A stretch of DNA of 64,000 bases, from NCBI RefSeq assembly GCF_034263275.1, contig NZ_CP139559.1, positions 124,001 to 188,000 on the forward strand. The letters are read 5' to 3'. The translations under genes were made by a program, and so were the position numbers. This DNA is from Mucilaginibacter sp. cycad4 (lineage in GTDB: Bacteria; Bacteroidota; Bacteroidia; Sphingobacteriales; Sphingobacteriaceae). Numbering within the stretch: the first letter of the stretch is position 1; every line of letters begins with the position of its first letter. Positions 41,444-48,800 of this stretch are shown here, one piece after another. The notes under the pieces were generated by a model. That model ran no database searches. It was not told where the DNA came from and saw nothing but the letters and a program-made list of their open reading frames with translations.

Positions 41444-41545
41444 AGTCGGAAAGTCCGCAAGTCGGAAAGTCCGCAGGAAAGTTATTGACATTAAAAAGAA
41501 AATCCGAAAGTTTATTCAACTTTCGGACTTCCGGACTTTTCCGAC
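41444..41545. repeat. Tandem and inverted short repeats of AGTCGGAAAGTCCGCA
   Basis: Two exact 16-bp direct copies of AGTCGGAAAGTCCGCA at 41444-41459 and 41460-41475. An inverted version of the AGTCCGAAAGTCGG theme lies at about 41515-41545. It lies between the M3 peptidase start and the epimerase stop, so it may form hairpins at the end of the epimerase transcript. Confidence 0.6.
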
Positions 41546-41553
41546 TTTCGGAC

Positions 41554-42480
41554 TTAAGACTTATAAAACGTTTCCGACATCTCAGTTATCGCATCCTCAT
41601 AGCTTGTTGGTTTAAAGTTGAATGCTTTCTCAAATTTGCTACTGTCGAAAATATAATCGTGATCGTACTGGTAGTACATTTCTACAGTACCCATTACCAC
41701 TTTTTTAAACAGGCCAAGCATCCATAGCATTACTTTATTAACGCGCGTATATTTGGGTTTAACTTTATAAACCCCGGCGGCAATAGCCAAAAACTGTTTA
41801 CCGGTGATGGCAGGCGGGGTAGGGAGGTGCCAGATCTGGTTGTCGCTATCCGGATTTTGTCCAAGCAAAAACATGGCTTTACCCGCATCGGGCACATAAA
41901 TAAAATTGTGTTTACAATGGGGATCTCCAATCCATTTGGCGCTTTGTTTTTTAGAGTAGTTGCTCAACACCATCATATCAATAAAGCTATTGGTTGAGTC
42001 GGTGCCATAAAAATCAGGTGCGCGGGCAATGGTTGCGTTGATGTTTCCCGCTTTAACCTCGTTCATCAGCATTTCGGCAATGCCTGCACGGATCTCACCT
42101 TTAACGCTGTTGGGTTTATATGGCGTTTCTTCGGTCATGGAGCCGTTAACCAGCCCGTACATGTAAACGTTATCAAAAAATATTAAACGTGCGCCGGTGG
42201 CTCTGGTAACGTTGATTACGTTTTGCATGATTACGGGCCACTGTGCCCGCCAAATGTCTTTATCATAAACCAGGCCGGCAACGAGATAAATTACTGTCGA
42301 TCCTTTTACTGCCGACAGTACTTCATCGTAATTGAGCAGATCGGCTTTTTGCCAGGTTACTTTATCGTTAGTGGTGTTAACCGGCTTGCGGCTAACTAAA
42401 CGGATGGTTTCGTTATGGTTGATTAATTCTTTGGTGAGGGCGTTTGCTACCGGACCGCCGGCTCCTAATATAGTATGCAT
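41554..42480 (-). CDS. NAD-dependent epimerase/dehydratase-like protein (atypical extended SDR)
   Basis: 308 aa. Rossmann start MHTILGAGGPVANALTKELI, then an extended-SDR body (VIYLVAGLVYD, ARLIFFDNVYMYG). The expected Tyr-x3-Lys motif is not visible: the aligned stretch reads PYKPNSVKGEIRAGI, with Pro where Tyr is normal. The protein may be atypical or use another residue. Function unclear; it may be a reductase or an NAD(P)-binding regulator. A Crp/Fnr gene lies upstream on the same strand with a palindrome between them. Confidence 0.8.
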   Translation of the reverse strand: MHTILGAGGPVANALTKELINHNETIRLVSRKPVNTTNDKVTWQKADLLNYDEVLSAVKGSTVIYLVAGLVYDKDIWRAQWPVIMQNVINVTRATGARLIFFDNVYMYGLVNGSMTEETPYKPNSVKGEIRAGIAEMLMNEVKAGNINATIARAPDFYGTDSTNSFIDMMVLSNYSKKQSAKWIGDPHCKHNFIYVPDAGKAMFLLGQNPDSDNQIWHLPTPPAITGKQFLAIAAGVYKVKPKYTRVNKVMLWMLGLFKKVVMGTVEMYYQYDHDYIFDSSKFEKAFNFKPTSYEDAITEMSETFYKS

Positions 42481-42500
42481 GATCTTTTTCGTTTTGTGTA

Positions 42501-42525
42501 TTACAAAGGTAGGCGGCCTTTGTAA
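42501..42525. promoter_or_regulatory. Palindrome TTACAAAGG-N7-CCTTTGTAA overlapping the epimerase -7 box
   Basis: Perfect nine-base arms with a seven-base spacer. The left arm contains the minus-strand -7 box TACCTTTG (42504-42511), 23 nt upstream of the epimerase ATG. A bound regulator would control this gene. The adjacent Crp/Fnr product is a natural candidate, but this is inference. Confidence 0.5.
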
Positions 42526-42552
42526 ATCAAAACGTTAACAAAAGATAAGGAA

Positions 42553-42640
42553 TTTACCTCTCCTAAATCCTCTCCAAAGGAGAGGACTTAAAAAAAAAGT
42601 TTTAACTCCCTCTCCTTTGGAGAGGGCAGGGGTGAGGTTA
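42553..42640. repeat. Palindromic C/G-rich repeat pair at the 3' end of the Crp/Fnr gene
   Basis: Two palindromic units face each other: CTCTCCAAAGGAGAG at 42570-42584 and CCCTCTCCTTTGGAGAGGG at 42608-42626. Outer arms TTACCTCTCC and GGGGTGAGGTTA are also related by inversion. It begins at the crp stop codon and may end transcription. Confidence 0.6.
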
Positions 42641-43243
42641 CGCGCTTATCTTCATGATCCTTCTCCTGATCCGCGATAGCGAAACTGGGGTAATCCCTAA
42701 ATAATTGGCAATATAGTGTTGAGGGATGCGGTACAATGCTTCGCCGCCTGTTTGTAAAAGATCGCTGTAACGCTCTTCGGGCGATTGGGTGATGAAAGCG
42801 GTAATGCGTTCTTCATAGCAGATGAGATAGTGTTCGGCTGTTAATCTGCCAAAACGCTCCATCTTAAAACTGAGCAATTCATTCATGCAAGCTTGTTTCA
42901 GGTTTTTGTGGCTTAAATTCACAATCACCGAATCTTCGAGCGCCTGGATATAATTTGCCGCAGGGGTACGGGTGAGGAAACTTTTGTATGAGCTCAGCAT
43001 TTCATCTTCAAAGCTGAAATAGCCGGTTATTTCCTCGCCGTCTTTTACATGGTAATAACGCACAGAACCTTTTACCACCAGGCCGATATGATCACATACT
43101 TTACCGGCTTCAACATAAAACCTTTTCTTTTTTAAGGCATCTACCGTTAGGTATTGTGATAAAGCCTGCCACTCTTCGTCGGTAAGCGGAACATATCTTT
43201 CAAAATATTGCCGAAATTTTTGGAGGGCGGTTAGTGGATCCAT
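42638..43243 (-). CDS. Crp/Fnr-family transcriptional regulator
   Basis: 201 aa. N-terminal cyclic-nucleotide-binding-like beta-roll (RFYVEAGKVCDHIGLVVKGS, EEITGYFSFEDEMLSSY) and C-terminal helix-turn-helix (IPQHYIANYLGITPVSLSRI with RRRIMKI). The effector is unknown. The start overlaps the end of the prenyltransferase gene by 13 bp, so the two are co-transcribed with engB. Confidence 0.92.
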   Translation of the reverse strand: MDPLTALQKFRQYFERYVPLTDEEWQALSQYLTVDALKKKRFYVEAGKVCDHIGLVVKGSVRYYHVKDGEEITGYFSFEDEMLSSYKSFLTRTPAANYIQALEDSVIVNLSHKNLKQACMNELLSFKMERFGRLTAEHYLICYEERITAFITQSPEERYSDLLQTGGEALYRIPQHYIANYLGITPVSLSRIRRRIMKISA

Positions 43244-44085
43244 ATCCTGTCGAGTAAAAACAATACAGCAAATACTACGCTGGCAATGCCGTTGGTTGTC
43301 ATAAATGCAAAGTTAACGCGGCTCAGGTCGTTTGGTTTTACAAGCAGGTGCTGGTAAACAAGCATAGCGCAAAAGAACGCGATACCGATGTAGTACAGGA
43401 AGCCTACTTGAGTTCCAAATGCGGGCATCATGATGAAAACAGCCGAAAGCACATGCAAAAAGGTAGATAATCTTAATGCGTTTACTTTACCCAGATAAGC
43501 TGGGATAGAGTGAAGGTTTTTGCTGCGATCAAAATCTTCATCCTGCAGGGCATAAATAATATCAAAGCCGCTAACCCAACAAAGTACCGATAATGAAAAA
43601 AAGATAGGAGTAATTGCAAACTGCCCCGTAACCACTAAATAAGAGCCGATAGGAGCAAGCGATAAACCTAAGCCCAATACCAAATGGCAGAGCGCGGTAA
43701 AACGTTTGGTTGCGCTGTAACCCATCACCACAAATAAAGCTACCGGCGATAAAAAGAAACAAAGCCTGTTGATGAACCAGGTAGCTGTAATAAACAGCAA
43801 GCAGTTTATAATAACGAATGTTAAAGCTGCTTTTGGACTGATCCGCCCGGCCGGGATATCACGCTGTTTGGTACGCGGGTTTTGAATATCGATATCCCTG
43901 TCCAGGTATCGGTTAAAGGCCATCGCCGAGTTTCGGGCGAAAATCATGCAAAGCACCATTAGCACCAGTTTAAGCCAGTCGAAATGATATTGCGTAGTAG
44001 TTACCGCCAAAAAGAAGCCGATAAAAGCAAACGGCATGGCGAAAATGGTATGGGCGAAGGTTACTAAGGATAAGTATTTTTTCAT
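43231..44085 (-). CDS. UbiA-family prenyltransferase (menaquinone pathway, MqnP/UbiA-like)
   Basis: 284 aa, about eight or nine hydrophobic helices. First Asp-rich motif NRYLDRDIDIQNPRTKQRDI (N-x3-D-x3-D) and second motif DIIYALQDEDFDRSKNLHS (D-x3-D type). MKKYLSLVTFAHTIFAMPFA is a typical UbiA start. It prenylates an aromatic acid during quinone synthesis. Sphingobacteria make menaquinone, so the futalosine-type MqnP or a MenA-like role is more likely than ubiquinone. The ATG overlaps the engB stop by 4 bp. Confidence 0.88.
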   Translation of the reverse strand: MKKYLSLVTFAHTIFAMPFAFIGFFLAVTTTQYHFDWLKLVLMVLCMIFARNSAMAFNRYLDRDIDIQNPRTKQRDIPAGRISPKAALTFVIINCLLFITATWFINRLCFFLSPVALFVVMGYSATKRFTALCHLVLGLGLSLAPIGSYLVVTGQFAITPIFFSLSVLCWVSGFDIIYALQDEDFDRSKNLHSIPAYLGKVNALRLSTFLHVLSAVFIMMPAFGTQVGFLYYIGIAFFCAMLVYQHLLVKPNDLSRVNFAFMTTNGIASVVFAVLFLLDRIWIH

Positions 44086-44720
44086 TGTTTGTTATTCTCA
44101 AGAGGGGATTGGAAAAACGGCACTTCAAAATTCTGATTTATATTACCTATAAACTCAAGGATCTCATCCCTGCCCAGTTGTGTTTCTGACGACGTGATGA
44201 AAAACTGTGGCATTTCATCAAATGTAGCCAGCAGGGTTTTTTTGAACCGGGCAATTGTTTGATCTGTTTTAATGCTTGATTGTTTATCAGCCTTGGTAAA
44301 CACCAGCACAAAGGAAAGTCCTTTTTCACCAAGCCAGTTGCAAAATTCAAGGTCGATCTTTTGCGGCTCAAGGCGGCTGTCTATCAGCACCATTACGCAT
44401 TGCAGGCTTTCGCGCTTATCCAGATAGGTGTGGATGAATTTATCCCATTTGGCCTTTTCTGTTTTTGATGCGCGGGCATAGCCATAACCAGGTAAATCGA
44501 CAATGTACCAGCTCTCGTTGATCAAAAAATGATTGATCAGCTGTGTTTTGCCGGGAGTTTGCGATGTTTTGGCAAGGCCCTTTTTACCGGTTAAGGTATT
44601 GATAAGGGATGATTTGCCCACATTTGAGCGCCCGATGAAAGCATACTCCGCCTTTACGGGTGGTGGTAACTTGCTTACCTGGCTATTACTGCAAATAAAT
44701 TCGGCCGATTTTACGATCAT
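44082..44720 (-). CDS. engB: Ribosome biogenesis GTP-binding protein EngB/YihA/YsxC
   Basis: 212 aa TRAFAC GTPase. Motifs: G1 GRSNVGKSS, G3 VDLPGYGYA, G4 TKADKQ and G5 TSSETQ. It helps assemble the large ribosomal subunit. The -7 box TACCTTTG on the minus strand ends only four bases before the ATG, so the transcript may have almost no leader. Confidence 0.96.
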   Translation of the reverse strand: MIVKSAEFICSNSQVSKLPPPVKAEYAFIGRSNVGKSSLINTLTGKKGLAKTSQTPGKTQLINHFLINESWYIVDLPGYGYARASKTEKAKWDKFIHTYLDKRESLQCVMVLIDSRLEPQKIDLEFCNWLGEKGLSFVLVFTKADKQSSIKTDQTIARFKKTLLATFDEMPQFFITSSETQLGRDEILEFIGNINQNFEVPFFQSPLENNKQ

Positions 44721-44724
44721 TCTG

Positions 44725-44732
44725 CAAAGGTA
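44725..44732 (-). promoter_or_regulatory. Candidate -7 box for engB, leaderless-type spacing
   Basis: TACCTTTG on the minus strand with CAGA between it and the ATG. Transcription would begin at or just inside the start codon. Confidence 0.5.
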
Positions 44733-44840
44733 GTATTTTTACTTTATGCGTTCACTGCGGTAAAATCCCGGTTTAAATAGCCATTGCTTACTTATAAGCT
44801 TGTTTTACAATAGTTAAACAAAAGCTAACGCAATAATAAC

Positions 44841-44848
44841 TAAATTTG
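44841..44848 (+). promoter_or_regulatory. Candidate -7 box for the VOC gene
   Basis: TAAATTTG matches TAnnTTTG and lies 20 nt upstream of the ATG at 44869. No TTG at -33. Confidence 0.4.
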
Positions 44849-44868
44849 ATGTTTAAACATATAATGTA

Positions 44869-45357
44869 ATGAACGATTATAAAATACCCGCCCAAACCCG
44901 CATAGGCCATGTACATTTAAAGGTAAGTAATCTGCAAAAGTCGCTTGATTTTTATTGCGGATTGCTGGGTTTTGAAAAAATGGCAATGTATGGCGACCAG
45001 GCCGCCTTTATATCGGCCGGCGGCTATCACCATCATATAGGGTTAAATACCTGGCACAGCAAAGGTGCTTCGCCTGCCCCGGAATATGCACCAGGGCTAT
45101 ATCATACGGCAATTTTATATCCTGAAAGAAAAGACCTTGCAATTATACTTAAAAGACTGATTGATGCCCGTTACAATATTACAGGAGCATCTGATCATGG
45201 CGTATCTGAGGCCATCTATCTTAACGATCCGGACCAAAACGGTGTTGAACTTTACTGGGACCGCCCAAAAGAACGATGGCCTATAGATGAGGATGGGAAT
45301 TTGACCATGTTTACCCGCAGGCTGGATATAGAAAATTTACTGCAACTGGCTAATTAA
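44869..45357 (+). CDS. VOC-family (glyoxalase/dioxygenase-fold) protein
   Basis: 162 aa. It begins with IGHVHLKVSNLQKSLDFYCG and LLGFEKMAMYGDQAAFISAG. The putative metal ligands are His in GHVHL, His in YHTAILYP and Glu in GVELYWDRP. Close to the CatE/catechol 2,3-dioxygenase N-terminal half type. The substrate is unknown. It is a single gene with a convergent DUF1080 gene beyond a palindromic repeat. Confidence 0.9.
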   Translation: MNDYKIPAQTRIGHVHLKVSNLQKSLDFYCGLLGFEKMAMYGDQAAFISAGGYHHHIGLNTWHSKGASPAPEYAPGLYHTAILYPERKDLAIILKRLIDARYNITGASDHGVSEAIYLNDPDQNGVELYWDRPKERWPIDEDGNLTMFTRRLDIENLLQLAN

Positions 45358-45373
45358 CAGATTAAAAGCAAAC

Positions 45374-45529
45374 AAAAAAACTCATTGCGGGTTATATATT
45401 CAACGGGGGATCAAAAGATTATTTCTTTCCCGGTCATTGGGAGGCGGAACGGCGAAGCAGTCCTCTGCCGGCGATATTGCATGGTTGCCTGCTGTTAAGG
45501 ATTGCTTCGTACCCCCAATGAGTTTTTTT
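45374..45529. repeat. 156-bp inverted-repeat element, CGAAGCAATC family, between convergent genes
   Basis: Perfect 14-bp ends AAAAAAACTCATTG and CAATGAGTTTTTTT. The interior has GGATTGCTTCGTACCC, sharing its core with 16028 and 19979. It can act as a two-way terminator for the VOC and DUF1080 genes. Confidence 0.65.
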
Positions 45530-45577
45530 ATAAAGATAAAACTGTTGCGCGAAGGTACGAAGCAAAAATCATAAATT

Positions 45578-46315
45578 TTATAATTCCTTTATTTTAATGC
45601 TCCTGAAATAAGCTTTATGCCCATGGTCCTGCAGGGCAATTAAGCCGGTTTTGGCATTGCCATAGTCGGGATAATCTTTCCATTTGCCTTCGGCCTTTTT
45701 CTTTTTCCAGTCGCTGGTCCAGGCTTCAAAAGCTAAAATCTTTTTGCCATTGAGCCAGTGTTCAACATGCCCATTATTAAAAATAATTTTGCTGGTGTTC
45801 CAGGTGCCAACCGGGGCTACTTTTTTTGAAGCGTTTGGCAGGTACATGGCATAATCGCAGCCTGTTTTTTGCCAGTCTTCCAGTTTGTCGGGCCAGCCGG
45901 TATCGTCAATGATCTGGTATTCCGGACCGGTTTCATAGGGGCCATGGTATTTCGGATCTTCAACCACATGGTATATTACACCACTATTACTGCCTTTTTC
46001 TATCTTCCATTCCCATGAAAGCTCAAAATTGGTGTAAGCTTTATCGGTTACTATATCACCGCCGGTATCGCCCTGCGCTGCACCAAGACAAACCAGGGCA
46101 CCATCAATAATGGCCCAGTTTTTTACTTTACCTTTTTTATTGAAGCCATGCCAGCCTTTTAGTGTTTTGCCATCAAATAAATTTATCCAGGTACTTTTCG
46201 CAGGAGTAGCCTGTTTAGCAGGTTTAGCGTCATAAACCGGGATTCCCGACGTTTGCACGCAAACTAAGCCTGCGGCAGCCAGTACCAAACCAAGTTTTTT
46301 AAACTGTTGTTTCAT
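45578..46315 (-). CDS. DUF1080 (3-keto-disaccharide hydrolase-like) exported protein
   Basis: 245 aa with signal peptide (MKQQFKKLGLVLAAAGLVCV). DUF1080 features: WINLFDGKTLKGWHGFNKKG, WEWKIEKGSNSGVIYHVVED, GPEYQIIDDTGW and GLIALQDHGHKAYFRSIKIK. The family is a concanavalin-like fold acting on carbohydrates, with several members shown to hydrolyse 3-keto-glycosides. The upstream Gfo/Idh/MocA dehydrogenase could make such keto sugars, so the pair may work together; this is inference. Confidence 0.9.
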   Translation of the reverse strand: MKQQFKKLGLVLAAAGLVCVQTSGIPVYDAKPAKQATPAKSTWINLFDGKTLKGWHGFNKKGKVKNWAIIDGALVCLGAAQGDTGGDIVTDKAYTNFELSWEWKIEKGSNSGVIYHVVEDPKYHGPYETGPEYQIIDDTGWPDKLEDWQKTGCDYAMYLPNASKKVAPVGTWNTSKIIFNNGHVEHWLNGKKILAFEAWTSDWKKKKAEGKWKDYPDYGNAKTGLIALQDHGHKAYFRSIKIKEL

Positions 46316-46338
46316 AATAAGGTATTTGCTGTGAACTG

Positions 46339-47709
46339 TTATTTTTTAACAACCTGCATTTTTTCCGGATCCCAGAACATTGGGCTGTTGTTGTAATAGC
46401 TGTCATTACAAAGCAGGGCAGGGGCCGCCGCGCGATAGCCAAATATAGCATCTTCGGTTACTTTACCCTTGTTACGAATAGCCGTAAAGAAATTGTTCAT
46501 GTGATCATAAGGGCCACCGAGGTAGCCTTTATCGGCATCATAGGTAATCTCTTCGGGCGGGAGCATTTTTTTACGTTCAGCGTAGCCGCTTCCTGCTTTT
46601 TTGAGCTTATCAAGGTAAAACGGATCGTCAGACGCTAATATCTTATTTCGTTTTAAGGTTACCTTATCCCAGGTTATATCCATGGAGCCCTCGCTGCCTA
46701 CCAGTTTAAGGTAAGTTGTACCGCTGGTGCCATCCACAAAGTTGCATCGTAAGGAAAGGTTAAAGGCCGGGTGCGCCTGGGTTTTGCCATAATCAAAAGT
46801 GCCTAAAAGTACATCGGGCACTTCGCGGCCATCGTTCCAGAAACGTAAGCCGCCGGATGCATAAATTTTATTCGGGCCTACAGAATCAGTTATAAAATGC
46901 AGACTTGAAAAAAGGTGAACAAAAAGGTCGCCCGCCATGCCGGTACCATAGTCGGTATAGTTTCTCCAGCGGAAAAAGCGCTTTTCATCAAACGGGCGTT
47001 TTTTGGTATTGCTGATATAAGTTTCCCAATCAACAGTTTGAGGCGAAGCATCTTCAGGGATAGGGTATTGCCAAACCTCAAGCGGCGCGCGACGGGCCCA
47101 GAAACCTTCGGCATAGTTTAACTCGCCGATAGCGCCGCTTTTTAACAGCTCATGCGCTTTTTCATTACCTAATGATGATACGCCCTGGCTTCCCACCTGG
47201 AATATCATACCGGTTTCCTTTTGTGCTTTGATCACCGCCGGGCCTTCGGTAATGGCGTGTACCATAGGTTTTTCGCAATACACATGTTTACCGGCATGCA
47301 TGGCATCAACAGAAATTTGCTGGTGCCAGTGATCAGGTGTGGCGATGATCACCGCGTCAATGTCTTTACGGTTCAGGATCTCTTTGTAAACCCGGGTAGT
47401 AAAAATGTCGGCTCCCCAGCGGGTCTTGGCATCTTTCAGGCGACCGTCGTACAGATCGCATACGGCTACCAGTTTAACACCGGGCACCTGCAGGGCGGTG
47501 ATAGTATCCTGGGTGCCCATGCCACCGGCACCAATGAGGGCGATGTTTACCTGGTCGTTAGGACTGTTGCCTACAAGGCGTTTCTGGATGGAAAAAGATT
47601 TGGCCTGGCTTTGGCTGGCTAAAAGGCCCGATCCGGCAGCTACAGCCGCGGTTGCTGTGGTTAGTTTTTTAATAAAACTGCGGCGCGAGGATTCTTGTTC
47701 GTCTTTCAT
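46339..47709 (-). CDS. Gfo/Idh/MocA-family oxidoreductase with Tat-type signal
   Basis: 456 aa. The N-terminus SSRRSFIKKLTTATAAVAAG is a twin-arginine signal, so the enzyme is exported folded with its NAD(P). Rossmann motif NIALIGAGGMGTQDTI, and CEKPMVHAITEG (the EKP motif) and DHWHQQISVDAMHAGKHV. It probably oxidises a sugar or inositol in the periplasm. Operon with the DUF1080 gene, 23 bp downstream. Confidence 0.92.
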   Translation of the reverse strand: MKDEQESSRRSFIKKLTTATAAVAAGSGLLASQSQAKSFSIQKRLVGNSPNDQVNIALIGAGGMGTQDTITALQVPGVKLVAVCDLYDGRLKDAKTRWGADIFTTRVYKEILNRKDIDAVIIATPDHWHQQISVDAMHAGKHVYCEKPMVHAITEGPAVIKAQKETGMIFQVGSQGVSSLGNEKAHELLKSGAIGELNYAEGFWARRAPLEVWQYPIPEDASPQTVDWETYISNTKKRPFDEKRFFRWRNYTDYGTGMAGDLFVHLFSSLHFITDSVGPNKIYASGGLRFWNDGREVPDVLLGTFDYGKTQAHPAFNLSLRCNFVDGTSGTTYLKLVGSEGSMDITWDKVTLKRNKILASDDPFYLDKLKKAGSGYAERKKMLPPEEITYDADKGYLGGPYDHMNNFFTAIRNKGKVTEDAIFGYRAAAPALLCNDSYYNNSPMFWDPEKMQVVKK

Positions 47710-47842
47710 AAGGATAAGGAAACAAATTTTTAAATGTGATTTGCCGGGATGTGCCGGCTAAAATTGGTTTTTAAAAATAATGAATTGACTTAACATTTAC
47801 ATAATTGTAGTAACTTAAAAATCGGTTTAGTTACGGCGTAAG

Positions 47843-47989
47843 GCATAGTGAACTCATCCGGTCTGTGTTTTGCCGGATCATCCTCTACGCTTTGCGTAAA
47901 CAGGGTATAATAAAAACATAAATATTAAAATCCCCTCTTTGCGAAGCAGAGAGGGGTGACGAGCGCAGCGATGTCGGGGTGAGTCAACT
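47843..47989. mobile_element. MITE-like element, AGTTGACTCACCC family, copy 1
   Basis: The right end GGGGTGAGTCAACT is complementary to the terminal motif AGTTGACTCACCC, seen intact at the left of copy 2. The left end (GCATAGTGAACTCATCC) is a degraded version. It includes CCCCTCTTTGCGAAGCAGAG and GACGAGCGCAGCGATGTC. Same orientation as the copy at 49648, with ubiE-porT between them. Confidence 0.65.
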
Positions 47990-48055
47990 TGTCAGCCTTG
48001 TTTCAGTATTCGTTTTTCGGCTTTGTTAGTGTTAATGCATTCGGCATACAATCAC

Positions 48056-48063
48056 TATCTTTG
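48056..48063 (+). promoter_or_regulatory. Candidate -7 box for ubiE, leaderless-type spacing
   Basis: TATCTTTG matches TAnnTTTG and lies only five bases before the ATG at 48069. A -33 TTG is not seen, though a TTA lies at 48032-48034 with a 21-base spacer. Confidence 0.5.
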
Positions 48064-48068
48064 CCGCG

Positions 48069-48800
48069 ATGAGCAAAACCATAACACCGTACCATGATGA
48101 GCAGGCTACCAAAAAAGAGCAGGTGGCAGATATGTTCAACAATATATCAAAAACCTATGATTTCCTGAACCATTTCATGTCGCTTGGTATTGATATCATC
48201 TGGCGTAAAAAGGCCATCAACGAATTAAAAAAGGATAAACCAAAACTGATCCTGGATGTTGCTACCGGTACCGGCGATTTTGCTTTTGAGGCTTTATCTA
48301 TTCTGAAGCCCGAAAAAATTATCGGTGTTGATATTTCAAGGGGGATGCTTGACGTTGCCGAGCAAAAGATAGCAAAGCGTGGATTAGGCGATAAATTTGC
48401 AGTAAAACTGGGCGACTCGGAAAGGCTGCCTTTTGAGGGGGCAGAGTTTGAGGCTGTTACCGTTGCTTTTGGTGTACGCAACTTTGAAAACCTGGAAAAG
48501 GGCCTGGCCGATATAAACCGGGTGCTGAAACCGGGAGGGAAAGTAGTGGTGCTTGAGTTTTCGAAGCCTAAAGTGTTCCCTGTAAAGCAGTTGTATAATT
48601 TCTATTTCAGCTATATTACCCCGGGGATTGGCAAATTGTTCAGTAAAGATGCAAGGGCTTACAGTTACTTGCCCGAGTCGGTGGCTGCTTTTCCGGATGG
48701 GCAGGCTTTTGTTGGGTTGATGGATAAAGTGGGCTTTAAAAATACCAAATGCAGGTCTTTAACGTTTGGTATCTGTTCAATATACACCGGTATTAAATGA
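48069..48800 (+). CDS. ubiE: Demethylmenaquinone methyltransferase (UbiE/MenG)
   Basis: 243 aa class I SAM methyltransferase. Motif I ILDVATGTGDFAFEAL and motifs IIGVDISRGMLDVAEQK and AVTVAFGVRNFENLEKGLAD plus VLKPGGKVVVLEFSKP are the UbiE/COQ5 signatures. It methylates demethylmenaquinone to menaquinone, the last step of the pathway. Its stop overlaps the porT start (ATGA), a coupling common for this pair in Bacteroidota. Confidence 0.97.
   Translation: MSKTITPYHDEQATKKEQVADMFNNISKTYDFLNHFMSLGIDIIWRKKAINELKKDKPKLILDVATGTGDFAFEALSILKPEKIIGVDISRGMLDVAEQKIAKRGLGDKFAVKLGDSERLPFEGAEFEAVTVAFGVRNFENLEKGLADINRVLKPGGKVVVLEFSKPKVFPVKQLYNFYFSYITPGIGKLFSKDARAYSYLPESVAAFPDGQAFVGLMDKVGFKNTKCRSLTFGICSIYTGIK

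Larger units (their letters stand above)
47710..48068. other. Intergenic region, 359 bp
   Basis: It holds a 147-bp inverted-repeat element (47843-47989) between the divergent Gfo/Idh gene and ubiE, plus the ubiE -7 box. Otherwise nothing recognised. Confidence 0.6.

Noticed and set aside
41444..41545. Short AGTCGGAAAGTCC repeats as a possible CRISPR array
   Set aside because: Only two adjacent direct copies with no spacers, and inverted copies that suggest hairpins.
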